Source: Ramazzottius varieornatus (Eukaryota; Tardigrada; Eutardigrada; Parachela; Ramazzottiidae). Taken from it: DNA of 64,000 nucleotides. Both the position numbers and the translations under genes were made by a program. Every line of letters begins with the position of its first letter. Positions within the stretch are counted from its first letter, which is position 1. Positions 21,321-31,742 of the stretch are shown in pieces. The stretch covers positions 4,137,158 to 4,201,157 of the forward strand of contig BDGG01000003.1 of NCBI GenBank assembly GCA_001949185.1, read 5' to 3'. The notes under the pieces were generated by a model that made no database searches, was not told the origin of the DNA, and was given only the letters and a program-made list of their open reading frames with translations.

Positions 21321-23263
21321 CTAACGACCACCACAGCTAGGGACATCAAGGCTCTTCTTGTCGTAAGAGACGTCGTACACGATGTTACAGCAACTGTAGA
21401 CGCCGTAAGGATCAGCATCCCATTTATCCAAGAAGCCCTGTCCATCCGTCAGTCGCCCAAGGTAAAATACCTTGCTCTTTCTGCTGTCGTACCGATTCGA
21501 CCCACTGCAAGGTTTGCCGGTTCCATCCCCAAAGAGAAGAAACATCTGTGTCACTCTGTTGTCTTTTTCTTCGAAATCAACAGCCACATCACCAAGGCCC
21601 AACCTGAGCTCGCCAATCGTCTGACGACCATTTCTCACAAGTCTCAATTCTTCTTTGGTCCAAAAAGACTTGTTGCCTTTGCGGCTGTTATCGTCATCGT
21701 CACCCGTCTCCTCGTCCTCCTCATCCTCGAACCCAGAGCTCATCAAATCGTACTCTTTATAGACAAGATCTATGCACTGATTGTATGGTCCTTCTGCCCC
21801 ATTAAAGTTTTTTGAATCTGTTTCCGAAGACACTTTTCGACCAGCCGCGACAGCACTGGTTCGTCCCCAATACATGTCCCGAAGTTCAAGCCATCCTAGC
21901 TGGTCATGACGTCTGCAGTTGTTGTCTGTTACGCTGAAAATCTCGAAGCCGATGACAGTGGGTAGTCCACTTCCACATCGGGTATGTACTTCGGACGAAC
22001 TTTCTGCGGCTATTTTCTGTCTCAGCTCTTCCATGCTAAAACGACCACCCTACAACATACAACGCTCCTTAACTTCCGCTGTTGCCAATTCTGAGCACCT
22101 CGATTGTGTGGATCTCGTTACCCCTAACATGATGACTAGATTCGGCTCCTTACCTTCACAGGTCCTTCCAGCAGCTCCAGTTCCGACATTGACACGTAGC
22201 CTATCACTTTACGCACCTAATGCATGGTGTCTTTGAAGAGCTGACCGTCTTCTGACGTTTCACATACAAGACGAGCCCATCTGTGGCCAGTTCAAGTAAG
22301 CACAGAAGGTATCAGTTCGTCACACGCAACAACACAAGGACAGATCAGGCTCTTACCGGCAAGCAAAATTGAACAGCGTGATTTCTTTCGGGACGTTCAG
22401 CAGACGGCGTGATAGAAACTCCACCATGAACTTCTCATCCACAGACAGTAAAACTTCGTCAGGTGCCAGAAGGGCTTGTTCGGTGAAGGCGCCGATTTTT
22501 GTTGCCAAACAGCTTCGGTGATCCGCTTGTTTGTCCATTCCGGATTTCGAGCCTAGAAGTACAACCAGATTAGGCCAGGACAACAACAATCAAGCTTATA
22601 CTACCGAGTTAGGGACCCAAGCGCGGTCGTCTCACTGTGCGCCTCAAAAACCAGTGCGTGACGCTGCAGCACTAAGTGGCCAACTAACGGCGGTTAATCT
22701 GGCTGGTCGGTGACGTCACGCACCAGTTCTTCAGTGACACCGTAAGCCTAGCACTCCGTCAGAAGCACTTTTAAACTCTATGCTGTTACACTGTTATACA
22801 GAAGTATTCACATCGACAGAATACGGGTTTTGTCAGGGAATTTGATATCGCAGGAATTTCTTTAGCATCAAACGAAATGCCTTTGGATCGATATCCTCCT
22901 CGTCAATGGGTTCATGTAGGTCCTTGGATTTCGTTATGGGTCCATAGAACATGGCGTAAAAGGCTTCGCTGGAAATGGAGAGAAGATCTCTGGAAAGACA
23001 AACTCCAGCTTCGCATATGCTCTCGTAATTATGCAACATCAACCGGTTATCAACCTATCACAGTTAATTCGCATTGAATGAGCCATCTTTCTACGAAGTT
23101 ACCTGTGACCTCCAATCAGTTTTTTCTGTCCTTTCGGTCCGACGTTGAAAAACACGTTGGGAGGAATGGATTGCTCCTTCCAGAGATACGTCGTCCGTGC
23201 TTTCATCGTCTTGGCTGCTCCTTGCCATCCCCAGTTGCTGTTGTCTGCCATCGGATCATCCAT
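21321..23263 (-). CDS. BTB-BACK domain protein with an unusual C-terminal half
   Basis: Starts MDDPMADNSNWGWQ at 23263. The BTB domain spans exons 1-2: VFFNVGPKGQKKLIGGH-R joins at donor CACAG|GTAACT and acceptor CTTTCCAG to DLLSISSEAFYAMFYGP, then IDEEDIDPKAFRLMLK. A BACK-type segment follows (LLSVDEKFMVEFLSRRLLNV). This much resembles the BTBD2/3/6 group, which are substrate adaptors for cullin-3 ligases. The last exon (about 22034-21321) does not show a clear PHR domain. It holds GLPTVIGFEIFSVTDNN, an Asp/Glu-rich stretch (EDEEDEETGDDDD) and a Cys-containing end (GVYSCCNIVYDVSYDKK). The function of that half is unknown; it may be a very diverged PHR or a lineage-specific domain. Confidence 0.8.
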
Positions 23264-23706
23264 CGTGTGACTGCCGGGATCGATCGAGAACAGAAAGTGA
23301 AGGTCCAACTTGGTTTATTCACCGATCGATCTTTGTTTCCTCGGAGGAGTTAAAGAACGTGCGATTTGCGAAGATCTGCCGAAGAAGCGGGATGGAAAAC
23401 ACCGAAATGAAATCTCAAGAATTACTGTAATGTTATATTGATATTACCGCGTCACAATTCGTCATGTCATGTCATCAATCATCACAAGACCTAGTGTTGT
23501 CTTGTTAAGTGATATTACACGGTCTGAAGTTAGACAGCTTTGAACTGGACCCTTGGGCCATGGCTGGACAGTCGCTTCCCAGAAGAAGAATTACGAAACG
23601 ATACAAAACAAGTAATGAACTGCTGCAGACACGCATAGAAAACTGGGGAAAAAGATTGGAATCACAAACCATCAACATGGTCGAAGTCAACAAGAAGAGA
23701 GTGCGG
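23264..23706. other. Spacer between the BTB start and the GLYAT stop
   Basis: About 440 bp. The right part has an open frame on +, which I judge to be chance. It contains short CATGT repeats near 23461-23476. No gene supported. Confidence 0.4.
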
Positions 23707-25136
23707 TCACTTGCCCATAAGTTTATGAGGAGTGTATTCTATCCAGTCGACACAGAAAACTTCCGGGTCCACGAGTTTCGCACCCAACTTCCTGTAGGAA
23801 TTCTGGGACGGCTGGTTCGAGTCCATCACATATACCCAAGCCGCGGGCTGTCCGAGAGCCACAACCTTCTCCGTCAAGTCGTGGTTGACTACCTGATACA
23901 AACCTTTTCGTCGATGGTTCGAGCGCACAAATCCGTTGAACATACAGCCGTCCGCGTGGTGCAGGATGTATGCCACCAGTTCGTCTTCGTCGGTGAAGAC
24001 GGCACTTGTGGGGAACCCATTGCTGATCAGGTACCGAACGTACTCTAAAGTACGCTCGTTCCCGTACTTCCATTCTTCATTGACTTGCTCCGCGTGGTGC
24101 GGAGACAACACACCCAGACGATAGCCTCTGGGCAGTTCTCTGCGAACAGAAAGAGGTTTCTCCGTTTGAAGTCTCCGACCCAGGCAAAAACAACATGCAA
24201 CGGCCACTTACGTCTTCTCCAGATATGAAGGATGCAGGAGAAAAACGTGAGCTATACTATCCGGCCGAGCGATCGTTTGCGCATCCAACTTCCTTCTGCA
24301 TTTTTCCACGACAACTGGAAAGACGTCTAACTTGGAGACGGCTGTGGAAAGCAGAGCGTAATATAACAATGTCATAGTGTGGGACCTGGACAAAAGACTT
24401 GAACAGGTTGGTTTTCCCACGTGGCGCACTGTTTCAGCTTGCAACAATGATAACATGCGCCACTTGAGATAAAGATCATGTTCATTTCATTTACCGACGC
24501 CCTAAATGTACCGCATTGCCAAAATTGTATGTTAACAAGAAGTTTGGTAAATTAGTAGCTCACCGAAGAACTTGATTTTCAGTGACCAGTCTAAAAAGTC
24601 CTCCTGGTCCAGTACAGCGCGCAGCTTTTCCGCATTTTTGCAAAAAATAACCACGCCCTGAAACGCTCCCCATGGGAATATCTGTAGAAACACGATGTTT
24701 AGATTGTTCAAATCTATTGTCGCATTATTCAAAAAAGTGTCTGCGTACCGGAGAGGTGGAGATTGGCCGGCTCATACATACAGAGTAATCGGGATAAGCG
24801 TCCACGACAAACTCGGTACCTACGTATATAAAGCGTATGACGTATGGTAGATATTACGATGTTCGAAAGGGAACGTGAACTCTTGGTAGATCCTAACCTG
24901 GCAGTTTGCGGTGTTCGTTCCGCTGGTTGTTCAGCATCGCCAAGACCTGCAAAAGAACGGTGCTTTCGTTCGAGCAGGACAGTCCGCCGCCCGTGGCTCT
25001 CATCAAAATGGTAAAGTCTTATATTACAGTATATATCAGCCAGAGTACATAGAGCGCTTACCTGCAGCGATTTGGGTACATAGAGCCTCAGATCCGTCAT
25101 TAACGCATCCATCTGATCTCCTGACAAAACGATCAT
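23707..25136 (-). CDS. GLYAT-like N-acyltransferase (GNAT fold), intact copy
   Basis: Six exons on the minus strand: exon 1 25136-25062 (MIVLSGDQMDALMTDLRLYV), exon 2 about 24947-24900 (VLAMLNNQRNEHRKLPG), exon 3 near 24820-24750 (GTEFVVDAYPDYSVCMSRP), exon 4 near 24680-24570 (IFPWGAFQGVVIFCKN), exon 5 24341-24212 (VSKLDVFPVVVEKCRRK) and exon 6 24172-23707. Exon 6 holds the GNAT core: GYRLGVLSPHHAEQVNEEW, YVRYLISNGFPTSAVF, then the acyl-CoA-binding strand-helix FVRSNHRRKGLYQVV, and SYRKLGAKLVDP near the end. Glycine N-acyltransferase-like enzymes conjugate acyl-CoA to amino acids for detoxification; the substrate here cannot be read. Two dead relatives lie 3 kb downstream. The intron before exon 5 has a palindrome copy. 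Confidence 0.82.
24391..24512. repeat. Palindrome copy in the GLYAT-like gene
   Basis: GGACAAAAGACTTGAAC ... TTCCCACGTGGCGCACTG / ACATGCGCCACTTGAG ... TTCATTTACCGACGCC. It lies in the intron between exons 4 and 5. Confidence 0.85.
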
Positions 25137-25546
25137 TCTGATGGCAGACTTGACAATAATCTCAGAGATATTTTGAGTTGTACTGTATATGATGTTGTCC
25201 CGAGTTTGAGAGCACCTCTACAACTGCAGTTATCTGCCATTCTGCCTTACTTACTGAGCGGTATCTTTCGTTATCAGCAATGACATGTAATAATTTTATC
25301 AGGTCTTACATACATACACATACGCATGACATGGGCTGGCATCGGCAGTTTGATAAAGTTGACGGTATGCGTGTAACGGGTTGCAGAAACAAGGAGGTGG
25401 TCCAGGTTTCTGCTGGCAGCTCTGAGAACTAACGACTCAATCATTAAAAAGATCATTCCACCAGAGATTCTACCCAGTCAGTTAGAACAGTTCTTAACGG
25501 AAAAAGTAGTGTCTTTTTTATGGCGTTTCCGTCCTTCTGCAGTCGA
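25137..25546. other. Spacer between the GLYAT-like start and the TMEM50 stop
   Basis: About 410 bp, GLYAT promoter side and TMEM50 3' UTR. Nothing else recognised. Confidence 0.45.
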
Positions 25547-26377
25547 TTAAAACGCCGCGTAATCGTCGTGAGTACGTCCGAGCTTGTACACCAGTCCACT
25601 ACGAAAAAGCGTCTTTGAAACTTCGGAAACAATATCGTTATTACAACTTACCTGCTGAATATTAAACTGTTCTGCAGGAAAAGTGCGACACCCGGCCATG
25701 AAGACGCACCTGCAAAAGATCAGCCATAATGAGGGCTGCCGCTACCAGAAGACTTTCGTCGTGCACGACTTACGGCCTTTGTATACAACGTATTCTTGAA
25801 ACATGATCCAGATGGACGCTATCACACAAGTGAACCCCAGGAAGAATCCGAAGAAGATGATAAACCGGCTTACGCGAGGACCGCAGAAAAATGCTTCCTC
25901 ATCCCATCTAGACCAGAGAAGCCTACACAAGAAAGTACTTTCAATACAGTTATCCGAGGCTCCGCATGCAATCGGCTAGAAAAACGAAGCCATCGTCGAC
26001 CAACGACGAGACTGTTCTCAAACATATCGAACTTACAATATTATTGCCAGAGTGGTGAAGGCTCCTAAGGCATGGTAGCCATGAGGAAACTGAGTTTCAG
26101 AAGGATATGTTGCGGCTATATCGATGATCAGCCACCATCCTATGGCGAACTGCAAACAAAGCTGAACTACGTACGTGTATCGGACTGGCGGCTTGTCCCA
26201 ACATATTGTTCGAGGGACGTCGAGCACAATATTTCTACAAAGAGCCTGACATGACAGTAATGTTCTCACCAAACAGCCGGCAATGTACGAGATGGTTAGA
26301 TTCCTGACGTTGGCTGTATCCCCGAATAAACCTTCATGGCTCCAAGACTGTCTGACGTTCGTCCAAAACGTTCCCAT
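25547..26377 (-). CDS. TMEM50A/B-like four-span membrane protein
   Basis: Begins MGTFWTNVRQSWSHEG at 26377. Exon 1 ends IAGCL at donor TTTG|GTGAGA and joins FAIGWWLIIDIAATYP after CTTTGTTTGCAG, which matches the TMEM50 peptide VAGILFFTGWW. Later segments are HALGAFTTLAII, VSRFIIFFGFFLGFTCVIAS with IWIMFQEYVV, and WPGVALFLQNSLIFS. The last exon (acceptor CTTTTTCGTAG) reads GLVYKLGRTHDDYAAF and stops at 25547, like the YKFGRTEELW end of mammalian TMEM50. Four hydrophobic segments and about 155 residues are as expected. TMEM50 proteins sit in the endosomal/ER membrane; their role is poorly defined. Confidence 0.87.
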
Positions 26378-26766
26378 CTTTCAAGAAAGCAAGCTCGAAA
26401 TGCTCTACGATGTTTTCCACACAACTGACGGACAGAATTCAAGGAGGACGACTGCATTGCAGCTGTCTTGACGGCCTTTATGAGAGCGTAGTCTAGTGGA
26501 ATAGCCTGCGGGTCTGTAGTTCTTACAGCCAGAAGCTACTTGCGTACCCGCGAATATTTGGGCAAGCTTGCAGCGATATGGATGCTCTGTTCCGAACACA
26601 TCGCCACATTTCGCAATTCTAGTTAAACAGGTTTGACAGACCCGAAAGTAACCATCAGTTGCTGGAAGTAACTGAGATAAGCACTACACAGACAACAGCC
26701 ACAACGCGGAGAGATGCACAGACACTGGAAACGGAGGTACCGGCGAGACGGACGCCGGAAGGGCTG
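26378..26766. other. Spacer between TMEM50-like and PRMT-like genes
   Basis: About 390 bp with no supported gene. Confidence 0.45.
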
Positions 26767-28789
26767 TTAAGCTCCTCGCGAAGATCGGCGATTTTCCAAA
26801 GTGGCTTTAAGGGCCGTGCCGTAATACTCTACCAATGGAGGGCCATTGTCGATAGCATACTCTATAACGAATGATGGATCCGTCTGAGAGACAAAAGACA
26901 AACGAAATGATCATTGGGGAGGAAATATACTGGTGAAATCACACCAAGGAGAATGATTACCCCTCCAACTAAATCTGGACAGTAGGTGAAACGGCCGTTG
27001 ATCTCGCTTTCGGAGTTGATGATGGGTGGATCGGGAAAACAGAAGACTGTCTGTCCGTACCGCGTTATCTGACCCGATCGTGGATCTGCAACGGAGACAA
27101 CCATCCCTTACTTAAGCGAGACGAGACTCATGAGAGAAACAATACTTTTTCTCAGCTCTACTTTACACATACCTGTTGTGAGGATGACATCGGATGGCCT
27201 GCCTCCATCAAAGATCTCAAAGTACACAACCAACCCTGTCAACGGCACTTCGTGGTGCCCAAGCTTCTTCGGGACGTGCAGGCAGAACTCTTCAGTGAAT
27301 CCGATCTCCTTTGCTTTCAGAGTTTCCAGATTATAAGTCTAGATACAACATGAAGTGTTAATAGTGAGAAGATTCGTGGGTCCCGTTAACACCAAAGTTA
27401 ACATACCCGCAAATGACCAGTTGTTGTGCAGATCGATTCAGCTTCCGCAACGTCGCCGTAGATCGGAGTCGTGAGATCGAGCGACCTCAACGAGGAAAAG
27501 TCTATGCCGCTGGCTTGCTTCCAGTCTACGAAGTACAACAAACGTGTAGAATCACTAAATCCAGTCCTATTACTACAGTAGCGCAGCAATTAAGTACCTA
27601 CATCTGGTGCTGTGGTGTGTATCGGTACTGATTCCACAAATGAACAGTCGGGCGTGTCCCGGGAAAATCGCTGGTACTTTCTGCAAAAAAAACAAAAGAT
27701 ATTTGGAAACTTTGGAGGACACCGCATTCGTTAACGATAGATTTGCGCCGTACCGTGAATTTACCGCGGGCTGTAATAATCTGCTTCAAAAGGTTCGACC
27801 GGAAGAATCCAATGCCCACCCAGTCCGACACAATCACGTCGACTTGACTGATCTCCCCGGGGAAGCTGGCACAGGTTTCCGGAGAGCCCCGCACGGGAAC
27901 AATGTCTATAAAGCTAAACTAAATTCCAATATGTCTGTCAGAAAATGACAGCAGATGCTTACTTGGATATCCACTGTCCACAGCTGTTGCGACGGTCAGA
28001 GCGGAAAAAGGCGAAGAGTCCATAGCGAGAACGGTCTGGGCTCCAAGTCCCGCACAGATGAGACTGAGCAAGCCAACTTTACAGCCCACATCCAGCACTA
28101 CCTTGCCGTGAATTTCTGCTTTGTGGGCCAAAAGAAGCTTTATGTAACCTTGGATTGTTTCAGAGTCTCGGAGAGGTTGCTGCGAAACAATTCGGATTCA
28201 GCTCGCCCGAAAGACCTGAGCACAGCCTCACGTCCGTTACAGCCTTACCAGAAAGAGCGGAAGTGGGGTCCATTCTTCGTTGCAAAGCGGGCCATTTGCG
28301 AGTTCTTCTTCGAGAACAGCATGATCAAAGATGTTTCTCAGAAGAAGCTCCGTTTCCGCCCGTTTCTGTTGTGTGCTGGCGGGCGACGGAGCAGCTTGAT
28401 GGCTGGACGAGGTCCCTGGTTCGTCTGCAATCACGGCAACGCTCACTACAGAAGTACACATGTGCGGACACCGCAATTACTCGATTCATTGCCGAACGAG
28501 ACACATAAAGCTCACCTCCGTCTCTTCCTGCAGGCTTCAGGCTCCCGACTTCAGCATGTCTGCCGGATTCCGTCAAGGCGATAGCCTCCAACCTGTTAGC
28601 TGGCAGCGTAGGCTGCAAAGACAACAGCGACGATGACTGTGCAGTGCCGGAAGTTCCTTGCCGAACAGCTCCTCTTCCACAACCAGGAACGTTTCCAGGT
28701 GGTCGGGATGGCATACTGGTGACTTCCCTCGAGGCTCGAGCCCTCTTGAGCCTTTGTAAACCACTTGCCGATTCCTCCGCCATTTTCAT
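26767..28789 (-). CDS. PRMT-family protein with altered catalytic motifs (probable pseudoenzyme)
   Basis: Starts MKMAEESASGLQRLKRARA at 28789. Exon 1 ends at donor GGAG|GTGAGC (28516). The N-terminal 150 residues are Ser/Pro/Ala-rich. The PRMT core follows: RDSETIQGYIKLLLAHKAEI, KVVLDVGCKVGLLSLICAGL, VDVIVSDWVGIGFFRSN, then ARGKFT joined to KVPAIFPGHARLFICGI, the barrel exons (EIGFTEEFCLHVPKK, LTGLVVYFEIFDGG) and RYGQTVFCFPDPP. The last exon reads YAIDNGPPLVEYYGTALK and ends near 26767. Active arginine methyltransferases need GxGxG in motif I, two Glu in the SExMG...E double-E loop and a THW loop. Here these read GCKVG, SDWVG...RSN and TRYGQ, so all three are changed. Some internal junctions are uncertain. 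Confidence 0.75.
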
Positions 28790-29549
28790 CCACCGCGACT
28801 GGCTTATCCGCCCAAACGGCGATCGCTGGAACTGGCCGTTGGAGCCCAACTGAATAACTTTGCTGCTACCGTGGACTCCGAACTCCTGAAAAACCTCAGA
28901 CGGTAAAGTTTAATGAAGTCAGAGGAAGAACCCTGGACTGCTAGCCTGGGACAGAACCACAAAAGGTTCTAATTTCTAAAATTCAAATCTAATCTCAAAA
29001 CAAAAACCACAAGTCCACAACAAAGGCTCATCACTGGGTATTCCCGGCGGCCTGGGCCTGCGCACAAATCACAGCGTCACCAGGTTTCCAGCAAGACCGG
29101 TTACCAGTCCGGGAGTCCCGAGGCCAACGTTTTTGGCAAGTTTGTTTGAATTTTTGGAAAGCCCCCGGGGGCCATGAGGACTGCCAGGGGTGATCCGGAA
29201 ATTTCGAAGCAGTTAATGGCGCAATTAACGTTTCTTCCCTTTTGTTTCACTCTACTAACGCTTGCAGCATCTTTCGTCCCAACCTGTTTCTTTGTAGCAC
29301 AACACGGAGGTCTTTGACACTTGTGGAAGGTCGGCTACAGTGTACGGGATTGCGAATAGGGTGAGTTCTTGGAAACTGCTGTGGGTTGAGACATTGTCCC
29401 TAACAACACATTATCGATCTAGATATTCAACGTTTTCTTGCTATACCAACGTCCACCGCTGGCAAACGATTCCATCCTGGTTTCCTCGTTCGGTCCCGTC
29501 GCGTCAGACAGGCAGTCTTCTTACATGATCACGGACTTCGGGAGTGAAT
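28790..29549. other. Intergenic region, PRMT-like / RNF26-like
   Basis: About 760 bp between divergent genes. It contains an unusually GC-rich block (29040-29200) with the perfect palindrome GCCCCCGGGGGC near 29162 and no open frame that looks coding. Confidence 0.5.
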
Positions 29550-30693
29550 ATGGTTCTTCTGGAAGCCATGGCGGTCGCCTGCAACCTGTTAACCTTCTGT
29601 GGACGAATGATTTTCATGTCCACTCTCACCGTTTCTCTTCTTCTGTTCGAAGGGATGAAACTAACGATGATGCTCCTCTCAAGCGTCTATTCGTACTTCA
29701 ACGTCTTCCTCTGCGGTTTCGCCCTATTTCTGTTGGATGCTTGGGGTTTTCTGACGCCCCTCATGACCGAAGCCGCTGTCCAGCTAGGTAGCTTCATGGA
29801 AGTTGCCCTCTGTGCAGCCCTAGACTATACCGTGATGGTCTGGACATCGCCGTCATCTGTGCACTTTCGAGAGAACAGCATCTCTTTGATACAAGACGGC
29901 ATCGAAACAGCGATTAACATAGCTTTGAAGAAGCCACTGTTTTCGGTCCAGGTTGTCTTGAGCGTCGTCTGGATCGTGCTATTTGTCAATTACAGAAAGC
30001 TGTTGGTCGATTACTTGTGTGATATTACACGCTTGCTATTGAATCGTATGAAGATGGGCTTCATGAAAGTAATTCGGCATTTGTGGGAGATCGGTCTCTT
30101 CTTGTTGTATCCATTCCGAAGAGTCGTCGATGCCTTCGTTTTTTTTCAACAAAGCTGGGGTAATACTTGTAGAAACTCGACGTGTTCCTCTTCCCAACTG
30201 GCGCAATATTTCAGTGTTATGGGCCGGAAGCGTGCGCCGCTTGGAAAGCCGGTCGTGGAGTTCGCTCAGCTCAGATATCTTTCCTGACTACGTTCACGAA
30301 GCTTTGCCTACAGATTAACTGTTTTCCTTTGCAGGCAATTTGAGGCGTTCGGAACCAGTCGTGTCGCGCCAAGAACGTGCTACGGACCACATTGACGACC
30401 GCATAACTCCGGATCTCGATAGAAGATCGACGTCAAGGTTTCGCGACCAGCGGAAAAGCAAGTCGGTGGACAAGGACTACGCAGCTTTGGTTCGGGACCT
30501 ACGCAGTCAGCTAGAGGAAGAACGACTTCTCAAATTATGTGTGATCTGTCACAGCAATGAGCGAGTGTTCATGTGCGAACCTTGCCATCACGTTTGCCTC
30601 TGCAGCGAATGCGTTGTTCTTCTGCCCAGCGCAGTGAAGACTTGCCCGATTTGTAGAGCGGAATGCCGATCTACTGTGAAAGTTTTCCTGTAA
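29550..30693 (+). CDS. RNF26-like membrane RING E3 ubiquitin ligase
   Basis: Exon 1 29550-30160, exon 2 30335-30693, joining TGG-G|GC-AAT in frame, about 322 residues. The first half has several hydrophobic segments (MIFMSTLTVSLLLFEGM, YFNVFLCGFALFLLDAWGF, VQVVLSVVWIVLFVNY, LWEIGLFLLYPF). A charged linker with an Arg/Ser-rich stretch precedes a C-terminal RING: CVICHSNERVFMCEPCHHVC then CLCSECVV and CPICRAECRS. The first Cys pairs, the His in the middle and the CPIC end are all present, so zinc binding should be intact. RNF26 is the ER-membrane ligase with this layout (multi-span N-terminus, RING at the very C-terminus) that organises perinuclear endosomes. The name is tentative. Confidence 0.7.
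30165..30285. repeat. Palindrome copy in the RNF26-like intron
   Basis: GAAACTCGACGTGTTCC ... CCCAACTGGCGCAATA / AAGCGTGCGCCGCTTGG ... GTGGAGTTCGCTCAGCTC. It sits exactly between the membrane half and the RING half of the gene. Confidence 0.85.
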
Positions 30694-30745
30694 ACTGATC
30701 TCCATAACGAGACTTCGCAGAAGAGGCGGAACACAATATGTTTTT

Positions 30746-30817
30746 CTTCCAGAGCCAAAGAATGTTTTAGTTCCGAGCAAACTTCCAGAGCCAAAGAATG
30801 TTTTAGTTCCGAGCAAA
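30746..30817. repeat. 36-bp unit in tandem, two copies
   Basis: A 36-bp unit starting CTTCCAGAGCCAAAGAATG is repeated exactly at 30746-30781 and 30782-30817, and a third begins (CTTCC) before diverging. Confidence 0.95.
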
Positions 30818-31076
30818 CTTCCTGAACTTGTTGTTGCACTAGCGCAGCCTGTTTTATTTTTTTATCCAAGAAGAATTCTGCACATAATTGTTTCCCGTGG
30901 AATCTAGAAGCGACGTCTCGTGATAAATCAAAACGAAAGTGCGTTGACAGAGCGAATGCGGGTATAGCCGGAAGTCTACTTTGTACGGAACTTTATATTA
31001 TCTTATCAGGACGAGCAAAGCGAGTCCTTTATAGGTCTATGGAAAAAATGTGCGTCGCAAATGGCGCAGCTTTCTA

Positions 31077-31238
31077 ATACTGTATTCCCCCGATATCTCC
31101 GCGAAGCCTGATACTCATGGCGCCACCTACGAACGTACATGACGTACCGCGAATAGGCGCGTATGTATGGATGACGTACCTCCTGTAGGTGGCGCCACGA
31201 CTAACGAGGTTCGCGAAGATGTCGAGGGAAAACAGTAT
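31077..31238. repeat. Foldback element unrelated to the main family
   Basis: Imperfect inverted repeat of about 54-bp arms: 31077-31130 (ATACTGTATTCCCCCGA ... ATGGCGCCACCTAC) pairs with 31184-31238 (GTAGGTGGCGCCACG ... GGGAAAACAGTAT). The spacer contains TGACGTAC twice. Looks like a MITE with its own core, TGGCGCCACCTAC. Confidence 0.85.
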
Positions 31239-31415
31239 CGCAAACTCCGTTATGTAAAACGATGCGCGAGTTGACCGGGGTGGCAAAAACTTTTTATTCT
31301 CAATCCGTATCAAACCCCATACGACTGTCACGATGGAGCACTGAAAAAAACATCTGACCACTAGAAAAACTTTACCCGTTTTCAAAAGTGTTCCGCAAAA
31401 AACATTGGTAACAAT

Positions 31416-31483
31416 AGGGGAAGGGGAAGGTGGAAGGGGGAAGGAGGAAGGAGGAAGGGGGAAGGAGGAAGGGGGAAGGGGGT
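31416..31483 (+). repeat. Polypurine GGAAGG tract
   Basis: About 68 bases of only G and A except for one T, made of GGGGAAG/GGAGGAA units. Low-complexity; could adopt a triplex or G-rich structure. Confidence 0.95.
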
Positions 31484-31742
31484 TCAGTGGTCAGAAGACC
31501 CTGACCCGTTAATCCTCCTCATTTGTTTTATCTTTTGTTTTTAAGGCATTTGCTCGGCCTGCCCAGTGGTCAGGACCACTAGCTAGTTCTCACGCGTTCA
31601 CATATCGACTGACAAAAGTATTGATAAATCTTATACTTGTTATCATATTTACACTCGTAGATGATTTTCCCGTTTCAAGAACCAACTGAAAGTTCATGGA
31701 CAGGCATAAATAAAAATAAATCGGTGACTTAATATATTTCTA

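Larger units (their letters stand above)
30694..31742. other. Repeat-rich intergenic region, RNF26-like / NDUFV1
   Basis: About 1 kb at the convergent 3' ends. It holds a 36-bp tandem duplication, a foldback element and a purine tract (separate entries), plus the small perfect palindrome AGTGGTCAGGACCACT near 31565. No gene. Confidence 0.6.

Noticed and set aside
23509-24048. A 179-codon open frame on the + strand
   Set aside because: It overlaps the well-supported GLYAT-like last exon on the other strand; the dense acyltransferase homology decides for the minus strand.
26480-26560. tRNA-like stretch (TAGTCTAGTGGAATAGC resembles an A box)
   Set aside because: No matching B box (GGTTCGAATCC) at the right distance and no cloverleaf arms that pair.
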